From Cryptomeria japonica (lineage: Eukaryota > Streptophyta > Pinopsida > Cupressales > Cupressaceae), in assembly GCF_030272615.1 (NCBI RefSeq), contig NC_081413.1, forward strand, positions 160,392,849 through 160,456,848: a stretch of 64,000 nt of DNA, given 5' to 3'. This document shows positions 10,943 to 21,699 of the stretch, piece by piece. Under the pieces are notes generated by a model. The model worked only from the letters and a program-made list of their open reading frames with translations, made no database searches and had not been told where the DNA came from. Each line of letters starts with the position of its first letter. The first letter of the stretch is position 1. Both the position numbers and the translations under genes were made by a program.

Positions 10943-11422
10943 TGAAGTAGTCATCGGTTAGGAGGAACCTCAAAGAGATCAATCCAGACCAATCAACACG
11001 AGTAAACACAATGAAAATACAAAGATATGATGGAGGCAATGCAGAACGGATACTTGGCGAACTAGCGCCAGAACAAGAAACTGCATAATTTCACTAAAGC
11101 CAAATTCAAAAACTAGAAAATTTCCAAAAATAATTGTCCAACTTTTGGCAGCCATAAATTTTGATCTAATTGTCAGATTTTCACAGATAATACCTTTTTG
11201 GAAAGCTCTTGAAAAGATGATGCAGTTCCAAGTAGGGTTCACAGGCCAACTACTTTGGATTTGCACAAATTTCTGGGCTCATTTGGAGCCTCTAAGGGCT
11301 TCAAATTTGACTATGAATAAATTACAAAAAAAATATAAAGGAAAAATCTAGAAACTACAACAGAAAATAAAAATCTTTTTAGGTGATGCAAGATTGCCCT
11401 TACACCACTAGATGCTCCTACA
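10943..11422 (-). repeat. G2 5' LTR (about 480 bp)
   Basis: On the minus strand it begins TGTAGGAGCATC at 11422 and ends CTACTTCA at 10943, adjacent to the primer site. The start motif (TAGGAGCATC ... CAATCTTGCATCA) recurs at 12048, so the LTR may be longer (10943-12048) with an internal duplication, or two related LTRs may lie in tandem. Confidence 0.55.
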
Positions 11423-12048
11423 TCAAGAACATGCTCAAAGTACAGAATAGGTCACAATCGGGACCTCAAATCTCAAGATCTGTCATCTATACTTAGTCTA
11501 GCTACTTCATTACATTCTAATATGCAATTACAATTATTTATATGATCCAAGGGGATCTGGTCTACCAAAAAAAGGATCAAAACCTGAAGAACAAGACCTA
11601 AAGTGTAAAACCAACAAGGTCGGTCTTCACCAAATAAATTCCTAAGGAAAATCCAAAGGATGAAATGAGATCATGATAAAAGTTTGGCCAAACAACAAGG
11701 AACATCGAATTCAATGCTTAGGGCTTTGCAAGCTACGAAAGGGGTTCTGGTAGATCACCAAAATAGGTCCATGCAACTGATAACAAGAAACTATCATCCA
11801 ATAACAAGAAACTGTCATGGAAACCAATAGTGATAACTTGTCAAAAATTGATCCAAATATGATGTGGTCTAGAAATAAGGAAGATGATCAAGTCTTCAAG
11901 TAAAATCCAACTCCTTAGGTTCCAGTGAGCCAACACCGAGACACACAAAAAGAAATGTTGAAACTCCAAACAAAAAGAAAAACATAAAGGAAAATGTTTT
12001 TTGTTGATGCAAGATTGCTATGAACCGGGGATGCTCCTATATCACATA
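11423..12048 (-). repeat. Second LTR-like segment, start motif shared with G2 LTR
   Basis: On the minus strand it begins TGATATAGGAGCATCC at 12048, with CAATCTTGCATCA about 30 nt later, matching the first roughly 45 nt of the G2 LTR. The rest is diverged non-coding sequence. It is either the outer part of a long G2 LTR or a relic LTR of a sister family. Confidence 0.4.
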
Positions 12049-12810
12049 TGCATGTCAATAATAGACACATACATGCTAAAATACCACATAAATAGTTTCA
12101 GGCTACATATATGTACTAGAATATAAAAATATGTCATTGCTAAACCATCCACATGTTGACATTGCATATATGTAGATTTTGCATGACAAAAACATAAATT
12201 CTCATTATATAGAGCTTTATAGCATGTATACACGCCATCATGCCATATATGCACCATTACATGACCTATACAAATTTTCAATTCTAACCTATATTGCCAC
12301 ATTTTTGGATGCCTAACGTTTGGACCCTATTCATGATGCAATAAATTCACAACAATAGGAAAGTAAAGATGTATATACCAACTCTTTTTACTCCTCTGCT
12401 CTATCATGTTGTCAAACTTGCTTGAACCTATGGAATTATTCCACCATTGCTTCACTTTCCACTGCTCCTTTTCTTTGTTCTATGCTCTACTCTTTGAAAG
12501 TGATGGATGCAAAATGAGGAGATCCTTAACCCATGCTCCTATTTATAAGAATTGTAACCCTATTTTGGCCATGATGACCTCTCATGGTCTTTGTGATCCC
12601 CATGCTTCCATCTTAGCCCATCTTTTTGCCATTCTCATCTGCATGTCTTTCTACGTAGTCAGTCCTATCATTTCTTCTTATCAAGAGATTGTATCATTCC
12701 TTGTAGATTTTTCACCCAATCTCTTGAAGGGGGATGCCACTATCCTTACCAATGGCAACCTTTTGTATCAATGAAATAATTTTCTTTGAAACAATGTGAT
12801 AAACTACATT
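12049..12810. other. Non-coding stretch, likely 3' internal part of a gypsy-like element
   Basis: No recognisable domain is present. A 122-codon open frame at 12406-12774 is hydrophobic and Leu/Ser/His-rich with no family motif; I treat it as chance or 3' untranslated sequence. The reason to assign the region is the polypurine tract and LTR start that follow at 12811-12830. Confidence 0.3.
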
Positions 12811-12829
12811 TCCTCAAAGAGGGACAAAA
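12811..12829 (+). promoter_or_regulatory. Candidate polypurine tract
   Basis: TCCTCAAAGAGGGACAAAA lies directly before TGTAGATGTC. The G3 tract and LTR start (minus strand AAAGAGGGGAAAAA then TGTATACAC) are closely similar, and both are followed by AATTAAATAAATA soon after. A polypurine tract primes plus-strand synthesis next to the 3' LTR. Confidence 0.5.
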
Positions 12830-14244
12830 TGTAGATGTCTAAAATTATCCTTGCCTAATTAAATAAATAATTTTACTTATTTAATTATTCTCTTTCTTCT
12901 ATTAATTAAATGAGTATTTGTTTAATTAATTCACTAATCCTTTTCTAAGTCTTTTTCTGTCCTATTTAAATAAATATTTTTGTTTATTTAAATTCTCTTT
13001 TTCTCAATTTAAATAAATAATTTATTTATTTAATTTATTTGGCCCCACCGTCCTATTAATTAAATAAATATTTATTTATTTAGTTAATTCATTTAGTTTT
13101 TTCTTTCCATGAAAAGTGGCGTACATCTCTTAATTTACCTATAGCCACCTTTTCAATATTTTATTATTTCATATACCTACTCTCTAATCCGAGTCGATCA
13201 TTTGTCTTTTCACCTCTTAATCTTATCCCTACATTTTAGGATGTTCTCTAGAAAAGAGGGTTCCTCTCTCTTTTCATATCAATCAAGTTCAAGCATACCT
13301 ACACTCTATCGAATTATCTACTACAACAACCATTCATTTTCCATTGAGCTTTTGTGCAAGCATACAAATCTGAGAGCAACCATACTAAGAAGATCAATGG
13401 AGATAGGCAGACAATGAAGATCAAACCCATAAAATGTGTGAGTATTTTAATATGATTGAGTTCATGGTTTTACATGTTTATGGTTCTTCATTAATGTTAT
13501 GTTGGATTTCTTTGTAAGTCTAGGGTTTTTTGGTTGAATCTAGTTAAGATTTATAATATTAGAGGTTCAAATTCGACATAAACAATATCATGTTGTGCTT
13601 GCTTCCTATATTGTACCATAAAGTCTCTATTGATAACTTGATGTAATTTTTCCATGATAGCCATGACCTTTGTGTGGAAGCTCCTATGTGACCTATGGGA
13701 GTCACCATTGTGTATTTTTTTGTTAAAAACCTTGTGTAGGAGATCATGATAGACCTTAAGTCGTGAATATGATATTAAGATGTATCTTATTTTAGAATCT
13801 TGTGAATGTGATTACCTCATGAATGATAAATTATAAGTGAACCATGACCATGGATTAAGTTTATTCCTTGTGTGTGAGGTGCTATATCTCTCCCTTGCAT
13901 ATATAAATAATTGCATAAATCATCTTCCTTAAGGAAATAATTCTATTTCATTAAAAATGGAGGATGAAGTGTAGATTGATTTGATTGTCTATTTTATTTG
14001 GGTACATTATCTAAAGCATCCTGGATATTGTATCCTTGGGTGTTGTGTAGTGGTTACTCCCTTATATGTGGCCGATAATAGTCACTTTGTTATGTGAGTT
14101 TGTTTCATGATTGATGATTTCTTGAGTTATTGATGAATTGTCTCATTTGTTGATCAGGCTAGAAATGAATTTTTGGGCTTTCTTATGCTTGGATTGGTCA
14201 TCAAAATTATCTCTATCTACTTTGTGACTCTTGTCACAAATGAT
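12830..14244 (+). repeat. Candidate 3' LTR of a G3-related gypsy element (right end uncertain)
   Basis: It starts TGTAGATGTC after the polypurine tract. The first 260 bp are rich in AATTAAATAAATA-type inverted AT words, as in the G3 LTR. No matching 5' LTR is in the window. The next recognisable sequence is truncated copia Y gag near 14245, so the right boundary is not defined, and part of this stretch may be other non-coding DNA. No genes are seen here. Confidence 0.35.
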
Positions 14245-14249
14245 TTATA

Positions 14250-17200
14250 GTCGGTGAGATCAAGAGTGATGGTGGTAAAGTTGAAGATGCCATAGTGATT
14301 AGCAAGGTGCTGAGAACCCTGCTACCAGTCCATGCTATCTGAGTTGTAGCCATTCAAGAGCTAAAGTCAATTGATAAAACTAAGGCAGCTTTAGATTCCA
14401 TCATTGGTAAGCTTACTTCTTTTTACTTAAATGGTTATGATGGTAGTGCTCATAAATCTAAGTCTGCATTTAGAGCTTTAGTTTCTAACCCATCTGTGAG
14501 GAAAAGTAGAGATGTTAGTCAAAGCTATGAATCTAGATCCAGCAGAGATGTTGATGATGAAGACAGTCTTATTGATCTAGAAGCATTGTTGGCTAAGTGG
14601 TTGCCTAGAGGTACTAGTAAGTACAAAGGTAAATTACCTTTGAAATCCTTTGCTTGTAACAAGATTGGACACAATATTGCAGCTAATAGTCCTAATGGTG
14701 ACAATGAGCATAAGCATGACAAGTTTAAGAAGTACAAAGGTAAAGGCAAAATAGATTGTCTTATTGTTGTTGATGGTGGTATCATTGATGAGGAATCTAA
14801 GGGTGATGCTAATGAAGACATTGTCTTTGTTGCCATCAAAGAGGAGACATCTAATCAGAAGGCATTAGTGTCTTGCATGGATAGTTCTGATGATTGGATC
14901 ATTGATAATGGTTGTTCACACCACATAACCGATGACAAGACCAGATTTATTTCTCTGAAGGAATTTGATGGAGGAGTTGTGAGATTCGGTAATGACTTAC
15001 CCTACATGGTAAAAGGTAAGGGAACTATTTCTCTTAATGGAAAGAGAAATGTAGATGATGTCTACTGGGTTGAAGGATTAAAGCACAATCTTTTGAGTGT
15101 TGCACAACTCAACAACAAAGGTTATCCATTGTAGTTTAAGAATGGTATATGCAAAATCTATGGGAGCAAAGGTGAACTAATTGCAACTGGAAAATAGACT
15201 AAAGGTAACCCATTTCACCTAAATCCTAAAGTCAACAATTGTTTAATTGCTAAGATAGATGGTAGTTGGCTTTGGTATTGGAGATTTTGTCATATAAATT
15301 TTGATAACATTGTCAAAGTGAGTAAGTCCAAGTCTGTGAGAGGTTTGCCACAATTGGACAAACCGGTTCATGTTCTATATAAGGAATGTTAGTTGGGAAA
15401 GATGACAACCTCAACTTTCAAGAGCAAGTCCTTCTTAGTAGAACACTTGTTAGATTTGGTTCATACAGATCTCTATGGACCCATAAGGATTAAAATCATT
15501 CAAGGTGATAGATATTTTATGATCTTCACTGATGATTGTTCAGGGATGATGTGGGTCACATTCTTGAAGGATAAGTCAGAGGATTTTGGTAAGATCAAGG
15601 CATTTAGGGCCTTAGTAGAAAAGGATAGTGGCATGAAGATAAAGTGTCTGAGGATGGATCAAGGTGGTCAATTTACTTCTGAGGAATTCACTAGGTATTG
15701 TAAAGAGAATAACATCAAAAGGTAGCTTTGTGCATCGAGAACACCATAATAGAATGATATTGTAGAGAAGAACAACATGTCAGTTGTTGAAGTTGCTAGA
15801 ATGATGTTGATTCAAGGAGGTGTAGCAAAAAATTTCTAGAGAGAAACTGTTAGTACACCTGTCTACACTATCAACCGGATACTGGTAAAAAGAGGTAAGG
15901 ACAAGACTCCTTGTGAGTACTAGTATGGTAGATCACTTAATGTCAGTTATTTTAAGATATTTGGCAGTAATTTTTTTATTAAGAGAGGTCACTATGTGAG
16001 AAAGTTTGAGGCTAAGAGTGATGAAGGCATATATCTTGGTTACTCCACCAAGAGTAAGGCCTACAAATTTTACAACCGAGCTAAGAGAATCATTGAAAGT
16101 GCTGATTTTCGAGTGGATGAGAATTCTATAGTATCAAGGGAAGTTGGTTTGGAGAAAAAGGAAGAAGATCCTTGCATTCTATTTTTGGAGCCTGAACCTA
16201 TGAAACCTGAAACTGGTAAAGAGAATTTTGATGTGCTAGTTCAACTGGAATAGGTTGAATTAGAATCTGATGATGATAATGAAGAAGAACCTGAAGATAA
16301 TCATCATGTTATTTTGAGGTATGTGAGACTCAATCATAATCCTAACCAGATTATTGGAGATAAAGATGCTGGAGTGCTAACTAGAAGAAGAATTAGAGAG
16401 AATTCTTGTATGATCTCCACTATTGAGCCTAGAACTACTAAGGAAGCATTTGGTGATGATCATTGGATCAAAGCTATGGAGGAGGAGCTAGATCAAATTG
16501 AGAAGAACAACACATGGACCCTAGTACCCAGACTAGTGAATAATAATGTGATAGGTACTAAGTGGGTGTTCAGGAACAAACTAAATGAAGATGGAGTAGT
16601 AGTCCAAAACAAGGCTAGATTAGTTTGCAAAGGTTATGCACAAGAAGAAGGAGAAGAATATGGTGAGACTTTTGCACCAGTTGCTAGAATTAAAGGTGTC
16701 AGGACTTTACTTGCTTTTGCAGCACATAAGGGATTCAAAGTATATTAGATGGATGTGAAGTCAGCATTTCTAAATGGAATACTAGAAGAATAAGTGTACA
16801 TTGAGCAGCCAAATGGTTATGCTTTGACTGATGATAGAGATATGGTATGTAAATTGGACAAAGCATTATATGGTTTGAAGCAAGAACCGAGAGCATGGTA
16901 TGAGAGGCTACATTCACACCTGATCAAGATAGGTTTTTAGAGAACTAGTGAAGATAGCAACATATATCTCAAATCTGACGGAGATAAGATACTCGTGAGT
17001 GAAGTGTTTGTAGATGATATTATATTTGGAGGAAATGATGACATGAGAAATGACTTTGCAAATTAAATGAAAAATGAGTTTGAAATGTCTCTAGTGGGAG
17101 AGATAAAAAATTTCATAGGCTTGCAAATTCAGCAGATGAAGAGTGGTATTTTTATCACACAGTCTAAGTATGTGAAAGAGGTGTTAAAGACATTTGGTAT

Positions 17201-17960
17201 GAGTGATTGTAAACTAGTTAGGACAACAATGGTTATAGGTTGCAAACTGTCTAAGGAATATAAAGCCAAGTCTATTGATGAAAAAGAGTGCAGGTCAATG
17301 AGAGGGAAGTTGCACTATGTTGTTCACAACAAACAGGATATAGCTCATGTAGTTGGTCTAGTTGCAAGATTTCAAAAGAATCCAAAAGAAACACACCCGA
17401 TAGCAACCAAGAGAATATTCAAATATTTGAAAGGTACTGTTGACTATGGTTTATGGTATCCATATGCAGGTAAATTTTATTTGAAGGTGTATACGGATGC
17501 AGATTGGGAAAGTAATGTTGATGATAGGAAAAGAACAACCGGTGGAGCTTTCTTTCTTGGAGGAAGGCTTGTATCTTGGAGCAACAAGAAGCAGAGTTGC
17601 ATATCTCAGTCTATTGCTAAAGCTGAGTATGTTGCAACATATATGAACTATACCCAGGCTATCTGGATGAAACACATTTTAGAGGGATTTAGGATGATTT
17701 TTTCTAAACCGGTAAAGATCTTATGCAACAACACCAGTGCCATAAATATTTCAAAGAACCTGATGATGCATGCTAGGACCAAGCTTATTGAATTCAAGTA
17801 TCCTTTCTTGATAGAAAAAGTATAGAGTAAAGATGTGATATCAGATCATGTTTCTACCAAGGAGTAGCTTGCAGATATCTTTACTAAACCTCTTCCTAAG
17901 ACTACTTTTGATTATCTTAGAGGTTAGCTAGGGGTTGTACCCCTTCATGAGGTCAATTGA
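14250..17960 (+). pseudogene. Y gag-pol polyprotein relic
   Basis: The frame carries the C-terminal half of gag (a damaged knuckle, CNKIGHN, near 14665) and protease WIIDNGCSHHIT near 14895 (DNG where D[ST]G is usual). The integrase core includes VHTDLYGP, FTDDCSG and RMDQGGQF. Reverse transcriptase includes KWVFRNKLNEDG, FAPVARIKGV, MDVKSAFLNG and FVDDIIFGG; RNase H includes TDADWES, KAEYVATYM and the tail ADIFTKPLPK. In-frame stops begin at 15132, 15195, 15390, 15723, 15747, 15750, 15837, 15921, 16251, 16746, 16791, 16938, 17064, 17823, 17865 and 17925. All are TAG except TAA at 15747, 16791 and 17064. Upstream, a TGA lies at 14340. Expected end: TGA at 17958-17960. Confidence 0.85.
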
Positions 17961-18114
17961 GGATGATGTACGAATAGATTAGCCCCAGAGCTACTTGTAG
18001 AATTTTACAATAGGATTGGTGTAGGGTGGAGTTATTCCACAAGGGGAGCATTAGTTGTAGGTTGATGATGTTGAATAGTGAAGTTTGACATTGCATGTTT
18101 TACTTTCACTTTGG

Positions 18115-18258
18115 CATTACTGTCAAAGGGGGAGAAGAACTATAATACTATGAGGAGTATTGTATGATTGTGGTAAAATATATACCAGGATTCCTATAAA
18201 CATCATCACAATCAAGGGTATTGATATTTGTATTGCCATCAATGCTAAAGGGGGAGAT
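18115..18258 (+). promoter_or_regulatory. Y polypurine tract, with an upstream near-copy
   Basis: GCTAAAGGGGGAGAT (about 18244-18258) immediately precedes the LTR start TGTTGG at 18259. A second purine run, GTCAAAGGGGGAGAAG, lies about 120 bp upstream near 18122-18137 and could be a duplicated or decoy tract. Confidence 0.7.
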
Positions 18259-19746
18259 TGTTGGTATTTTGCTTGAAGATTGCATTAATGATATGTTAGT
18301 TGTCATTGATGTCAATAAACCAGTTATGATGTTGTTATGATATTGTAATAATATTATATGTTGTATTGCAAACCAGTAGGAGGAGATAGCAAAGGGTAAT
18401 GCAACCGATAGGAGGAGTTTGTATTGGAAACCAATATTACTTATGCTATGGAGAGTTAAACCGGTAACCCTACCTGTAGAAGATGTCCAAACCCTAACCA
18501 ATGGAGTTGAAGCAGATTATGATCAAATGGTGAATGACAAAGATTATGACATGTATGCATGATGATTGATGAATGTTTTAAATGTTTATTGGCACGTAGA
18601 GACAACAATTTTTGTCTTGGGAATGAGAAAGTTTATTACATCTAATGCAAACCGTGTGATGAGTTTCATAGTCGATGAAGCCGTAATCAAGGAATGGTCA
18701 ATAATATCTTGAGTGATGTGCATTGATTTCTATGTTATTTGCTATGTAATCCAACAGTTATACTTGAACTGACTTGTTTGTAATCTCTATGAGATGTTTA
18801 GGTTTGTGATGTGTTACTGACCTGATGATTTGTTTATAAGATCGATGAGTTGTTTTGTTTGAGTGTTGGCAAACTTGTAGTTGAGAGTGAGAGAGTGGTT
18901 GCTGAACTTGATAATGTATTTGTTATATGTGTAATGGTAGATAGAAGTATGAAAAGGATCTGAACAAGCAGGTGTAGTGATATTCAAACAGACCAGCAAA
19001 CCCCTGTTGTTTTCTAACAATTACAACAGTTAAATCCCCTAACTGGGTAAGGTCTAACAAGCTTCTTTATTCAAATCCTCTAACCAAGTGATCCATTAGC
19101 TTGGATTCTAAATCCTCCACTAAGGTTACTCCTAACAGGGTATTGCTTTTAATAGGGTATTATAGTCAATCCCTTAACTAGGTGGTCCCTAATAGGATTT
19201 GTTCTTCACAGGACTTTTTGTAAAGCTTTAATAGGCTAAGCTCCTAATAGGGAAAACTTCAGAAGAATTCACAATACTTGTGGGTATTCATCCCCACCAT
19301 TGTTTTTCCCATTTGGGTTTCCACATTAAAAATATTGTGTCAAGTGGTGAATGTTTTTGTGGTTATGTTTATTGTTGAATTGCTTAACTGCTAAATCCAC
19401 TTTGATTTGTTATGACAACTGGCAGCAAACTGAAACATGTTTTAACTACTATTAAGTAAAGTATTTGAGTGATCAATATAAAAGTTTTTGTAAGTTTCAA
19501 GTTGTTTTATTGTTAATCTTGCTAGTATTATTGCATTTCAAGTTCAGTGATGAAACCAGTCAGTTAATGTTTGTCTTGAGAGGTTGATTTTAAGTTTGGT
19601 GAAAGTGTATTAGGTTTTCTATCTACTAATTCATCCCCCCCCCCCTCTTAGTAGTTGAATGGATCCTTATTCTTTTGTCATACCATCAAATATGTGGTGA
19701 CTGATCTTTAAAAAAAAATTGCATTTTTTTGTTGAAAAAACCAACA
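18259..19746 (+). repeat. Y 3' LTR (right end approximate)
   Basis: It starts TGTTGGTATTTTGC after the polypurine tract. An end at CCAACA (19741-19746) gives TGTTGG...CCAACA inverted termini and abuts the next LTR. An earlier end near the poly-C run at 19630-19690 is also possible. The segment has phrases like TCTAACAAGC and TCCTAACAGGG repeated around 19020-19260. The 5' partner is missing. Confidence 0.55.
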
Positions 19747-19747
19747 T

Positions 19748-20023
19748 TGTAAGAAAACCCTAAAAATAACCGACTTTGAGTGTTGCCCTAAAAATTGCTT
19801 ATTATAAGCGGTTAGAATGTAAAGGCATTGCAATGATGTTGTACTGATTTACTAGATAATAAGAAAATATGGGATGACTGTGTTTGGTGGATGTAGCCTA
19901 TCTTAGGTGAACCACGTTAAATATTTGTGTTATCTGTGTTATGTATTTTTCTTCATCTTTTGTGTTTGTATCTACATATAATTGTTAATTTGTATTTACT
20001 CTGGATCTTCCTAAACCCTAACA
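19748..20023 (+). repeat. X 5' LTR (about 276 bp)
   Basis: It starts TGTAAGAAAACCC and ends CCTAACA, directly followed by a mutated initiator-Met primer site. It contains GGTGAACCACGTTAAAT before the terminus, a phrase typical of short plant copia LTRs (from memory of the family style). The X 3' LTR would lie beyond the window. Confidence 0.65.
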
Positions 20024-20025
20024 AT

Positions 20026-20038
20026 TGGTATTAGAGTG
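20026..20038 (+). promoter_or_regulatory. X primer-binding site
   Basis: TGGTATTAGAGTG follows the LTR end by two bases. The usual initiator-Met site is TGGTATCAGAGC; the change CAG to TAG is again a C-to-T transition. Confidence 0.75.
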
Positions 20039-20084
20039 ATGTATTTATGTAAATTGGTGGGGAATTTTTGTTTTGAGTGAGAGA

Positions 20085-20579
20085 AATGGATGAAACCAAA
20101 CTCAAGGTCGAGAAGTTCAATGGCCAGAATTATTAGTTATGGAAAATGCAGATGGAGGATTACCTATATCAAAAGGATCTATGGTGGCCACTAGAAGGAA
20201 AATCACAGAAACTGAGTGTGATGTCAAATGAAGATTGGGATATTCTGGATAGAAAGGCATTGGGAACCATTCAGTTGTGTCTTGTGCCATCTATAGCATG
20301 TAATATATCAAAAGAAAAACAACTTCAAATCTAATGGCAACACTGGCTAAACTGTATGAGAAACCCTTATCTTCGAATAAGGCATTTCTTATGAAGCATT
20401 TGTTTAATATGAAAATGAGTGAGGGAGGATCTGTAGCAGATCATTTAAATGAATTTAATATAGTTACCACCAAATTGACTTCTGTAAATGTTAACTTTGA
20501 TGAAGAGGTTAGGGCTCTCCTAATTTTATGTTCTTTGCCAAAAAGATGGAATAGCTTGGTTATGGTTGTAAGTAACTCT
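20085..20579 (+). pseudogene. X gag, N-terminal part
   Basis: The frame from ATG 20085 reads KVEKFNGQNY, stop, LWKMQMEDYLYQKDLWWP, the UBN2-type gag start of copia elements. After a one-base shift near 20334 it continues TLAKLYEKPL...GGSVADHLNEFN, then LPKRWNSLVMVVSNS up to the E1 junction. The stop between Y and L stands where W or Q is usual. The C-terminal half resumes after E1 at 27342. Confidence 0.8.
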
Positions 20580-21493
20580 TGTTGGAAACCAATAACACTG
20601 AGAGGGGGGGTGAATTAGTGTTATATCAGAATAGAAGGTTTTAATCCTAACAAAACATTCATACACCAACCAGTATACTAGTATAAACAAAATTGAAAGA
20701 AGTAATGCAACCAATAAGCCAAACACATAAATGAGAAACATAACACAGATTTATACGTGGAAAACCTCAAAGAAGAAAAACCATGGTGGGATTTGTGACC
20801 CATAATATCAATTCACTAGCCATATGAAGAGATAATACAATATATGATGGGCCTGCACTTGCAGGAAGGCTTAAAACCTAGAGCACACTGCTCATTACAT
20901 TAGGAGCCCCACTGACTACATAACAATCCAGACAACAATCTAAAGAAGTGTGAACTGCTAAGATAGCATCTCCTATGCTAGAATACAGATCCAGTTTAAT
21001 CTTTGTTTGTTTCAGTTAAAACCCTAAACCTCAATACCAGAATAACCCTTACAATGAATTCCTCACATACATAGTCTCTTAGAATGATTTTGCATCATAT
21101 TACATTTCCATATCCAAACTTATCCACATATATCCATCATACAAAATGATCTATCAAACTATCCTGTATACCCTATACAATTTACATGCCTTATGTCATC
21201 TTACAAAGATATATACAATAAGATATTACATGTCGGCTAGATAGCATAAATGAATAAGCATTAAAACTATTTTCCAATGCTAAATCCAAGATGTGTTGGC
21301 CTCCAATACCGATGACTTTGCTAAAGCATGTCAGCTTGTATTGCCAATTACTAAGGAAATCTTCTACCCTGTCGGTGCCGGTGAAGAGTCTGTGAAGTGC
21401 CTGTCGATACACCATATGAAGTTGGAAGCCAAAATCATGCTTCCATCAATGACAATATATTGAAACCAACCAATAGAGTGTCAATTTCCAACA
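20580..21493 (-). repeat. E1 3' LTR (914 bp)
   Basis: It has TGTTGGAAACC...TTTCCAACA termini and lies next to the polypurine tract at 21494-21508. It matches 26411-27336 along its whole length with scattered substitutions and small indels, so E1 is considerably older than Z. Confidence 0.9.
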
Positions 21494-21510
21494 ATCTCCC
21501 CCTTTGGCAT
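21494..21510 (-). promoter_or_regulatory. E1 polypurine tract
   Basis: The minus strand reads AATGCCAAAGGGGGAGAT directly before TGTTGG. The same tract with one change precedes the copia Y LTR. Confidence 0.85.
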
Positions 21511-21699
21511 TGATGGCAACACTCATGTGAAAAATGGTCATGGTTTCACCTGTCAGTTTCATCCTGCCCTGCTCCCCCTGAGCTGAATATGCAAAATACT
21601 TCCAAAATTCCAAAAAGTTAGTAGCTCCCCCTAATGTATGCAACTCTTCATTCTTTTTCTCTTTATTCTTTTTTACATGTATACTAGCCCCCTCTTGGC

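Larger units (their letters stand above)
7341..11422 (-). mobile_element. G2: decayed Ty3/gypsy element, truncated in integrase
   Basis: On the minus strand the order is LTR (10943-11422), initiator-Met-like primer site (about 10921-10940), gag with a damaged zinc knuckle, protease, reverse transcriptase, RNase H, then the integrase zinc domain, which ends near 7345 at PWED-like sequence. The integrase core, the rest of pol and the 3' LTR are absent. The single RNase H and the gag/knuckle style suggest a chromovirus-like lineage (inference). Many in-frame TAG/TAA codons at positions normally Gln or Trp show an old, silenced copy. Confidence 0.8.
14245..19746 (+). mobile_element. Y: Ty1/copia element, 5'-truncated, heavily stop-mutated
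   Basis: The copia domain order is kept: gag, protease, GAG-pre-integrase, integrase, reverse transcriptase, RNase H, polypurine tract, 3' LTR. The 5' LTR, primer site and first half of gag are missing left of about 14245. From 14496 to 17960 a single frame can be followed with no evident frameshift but about 16 stop codons, nearly all TAG or TAA where Gln or Trp is usual. The polypurine tract and LTR start are almost identical to those of non-autonomous element E1. Confidence 0.85.

Noticed and set aside
12406-12774. 122-codon open frame as a host gene
   Set aside because: No recognisable domain, hydrophobic/His-rich composition, and it sits just before a polypurine tract and LTR start.
14496-17960. 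A variant genetic code with TAG/TAA read as Gln, as in ciliates
   Set aside because: The stop pattern fits superficially, but some TAG codons stand at Trp (CTGG context), neighbouring Gln codons are normal CAG/CAA, and the intact Z gag-pol has no internal TAG/TAA and ends at TAA. C-to-T decay explains it.
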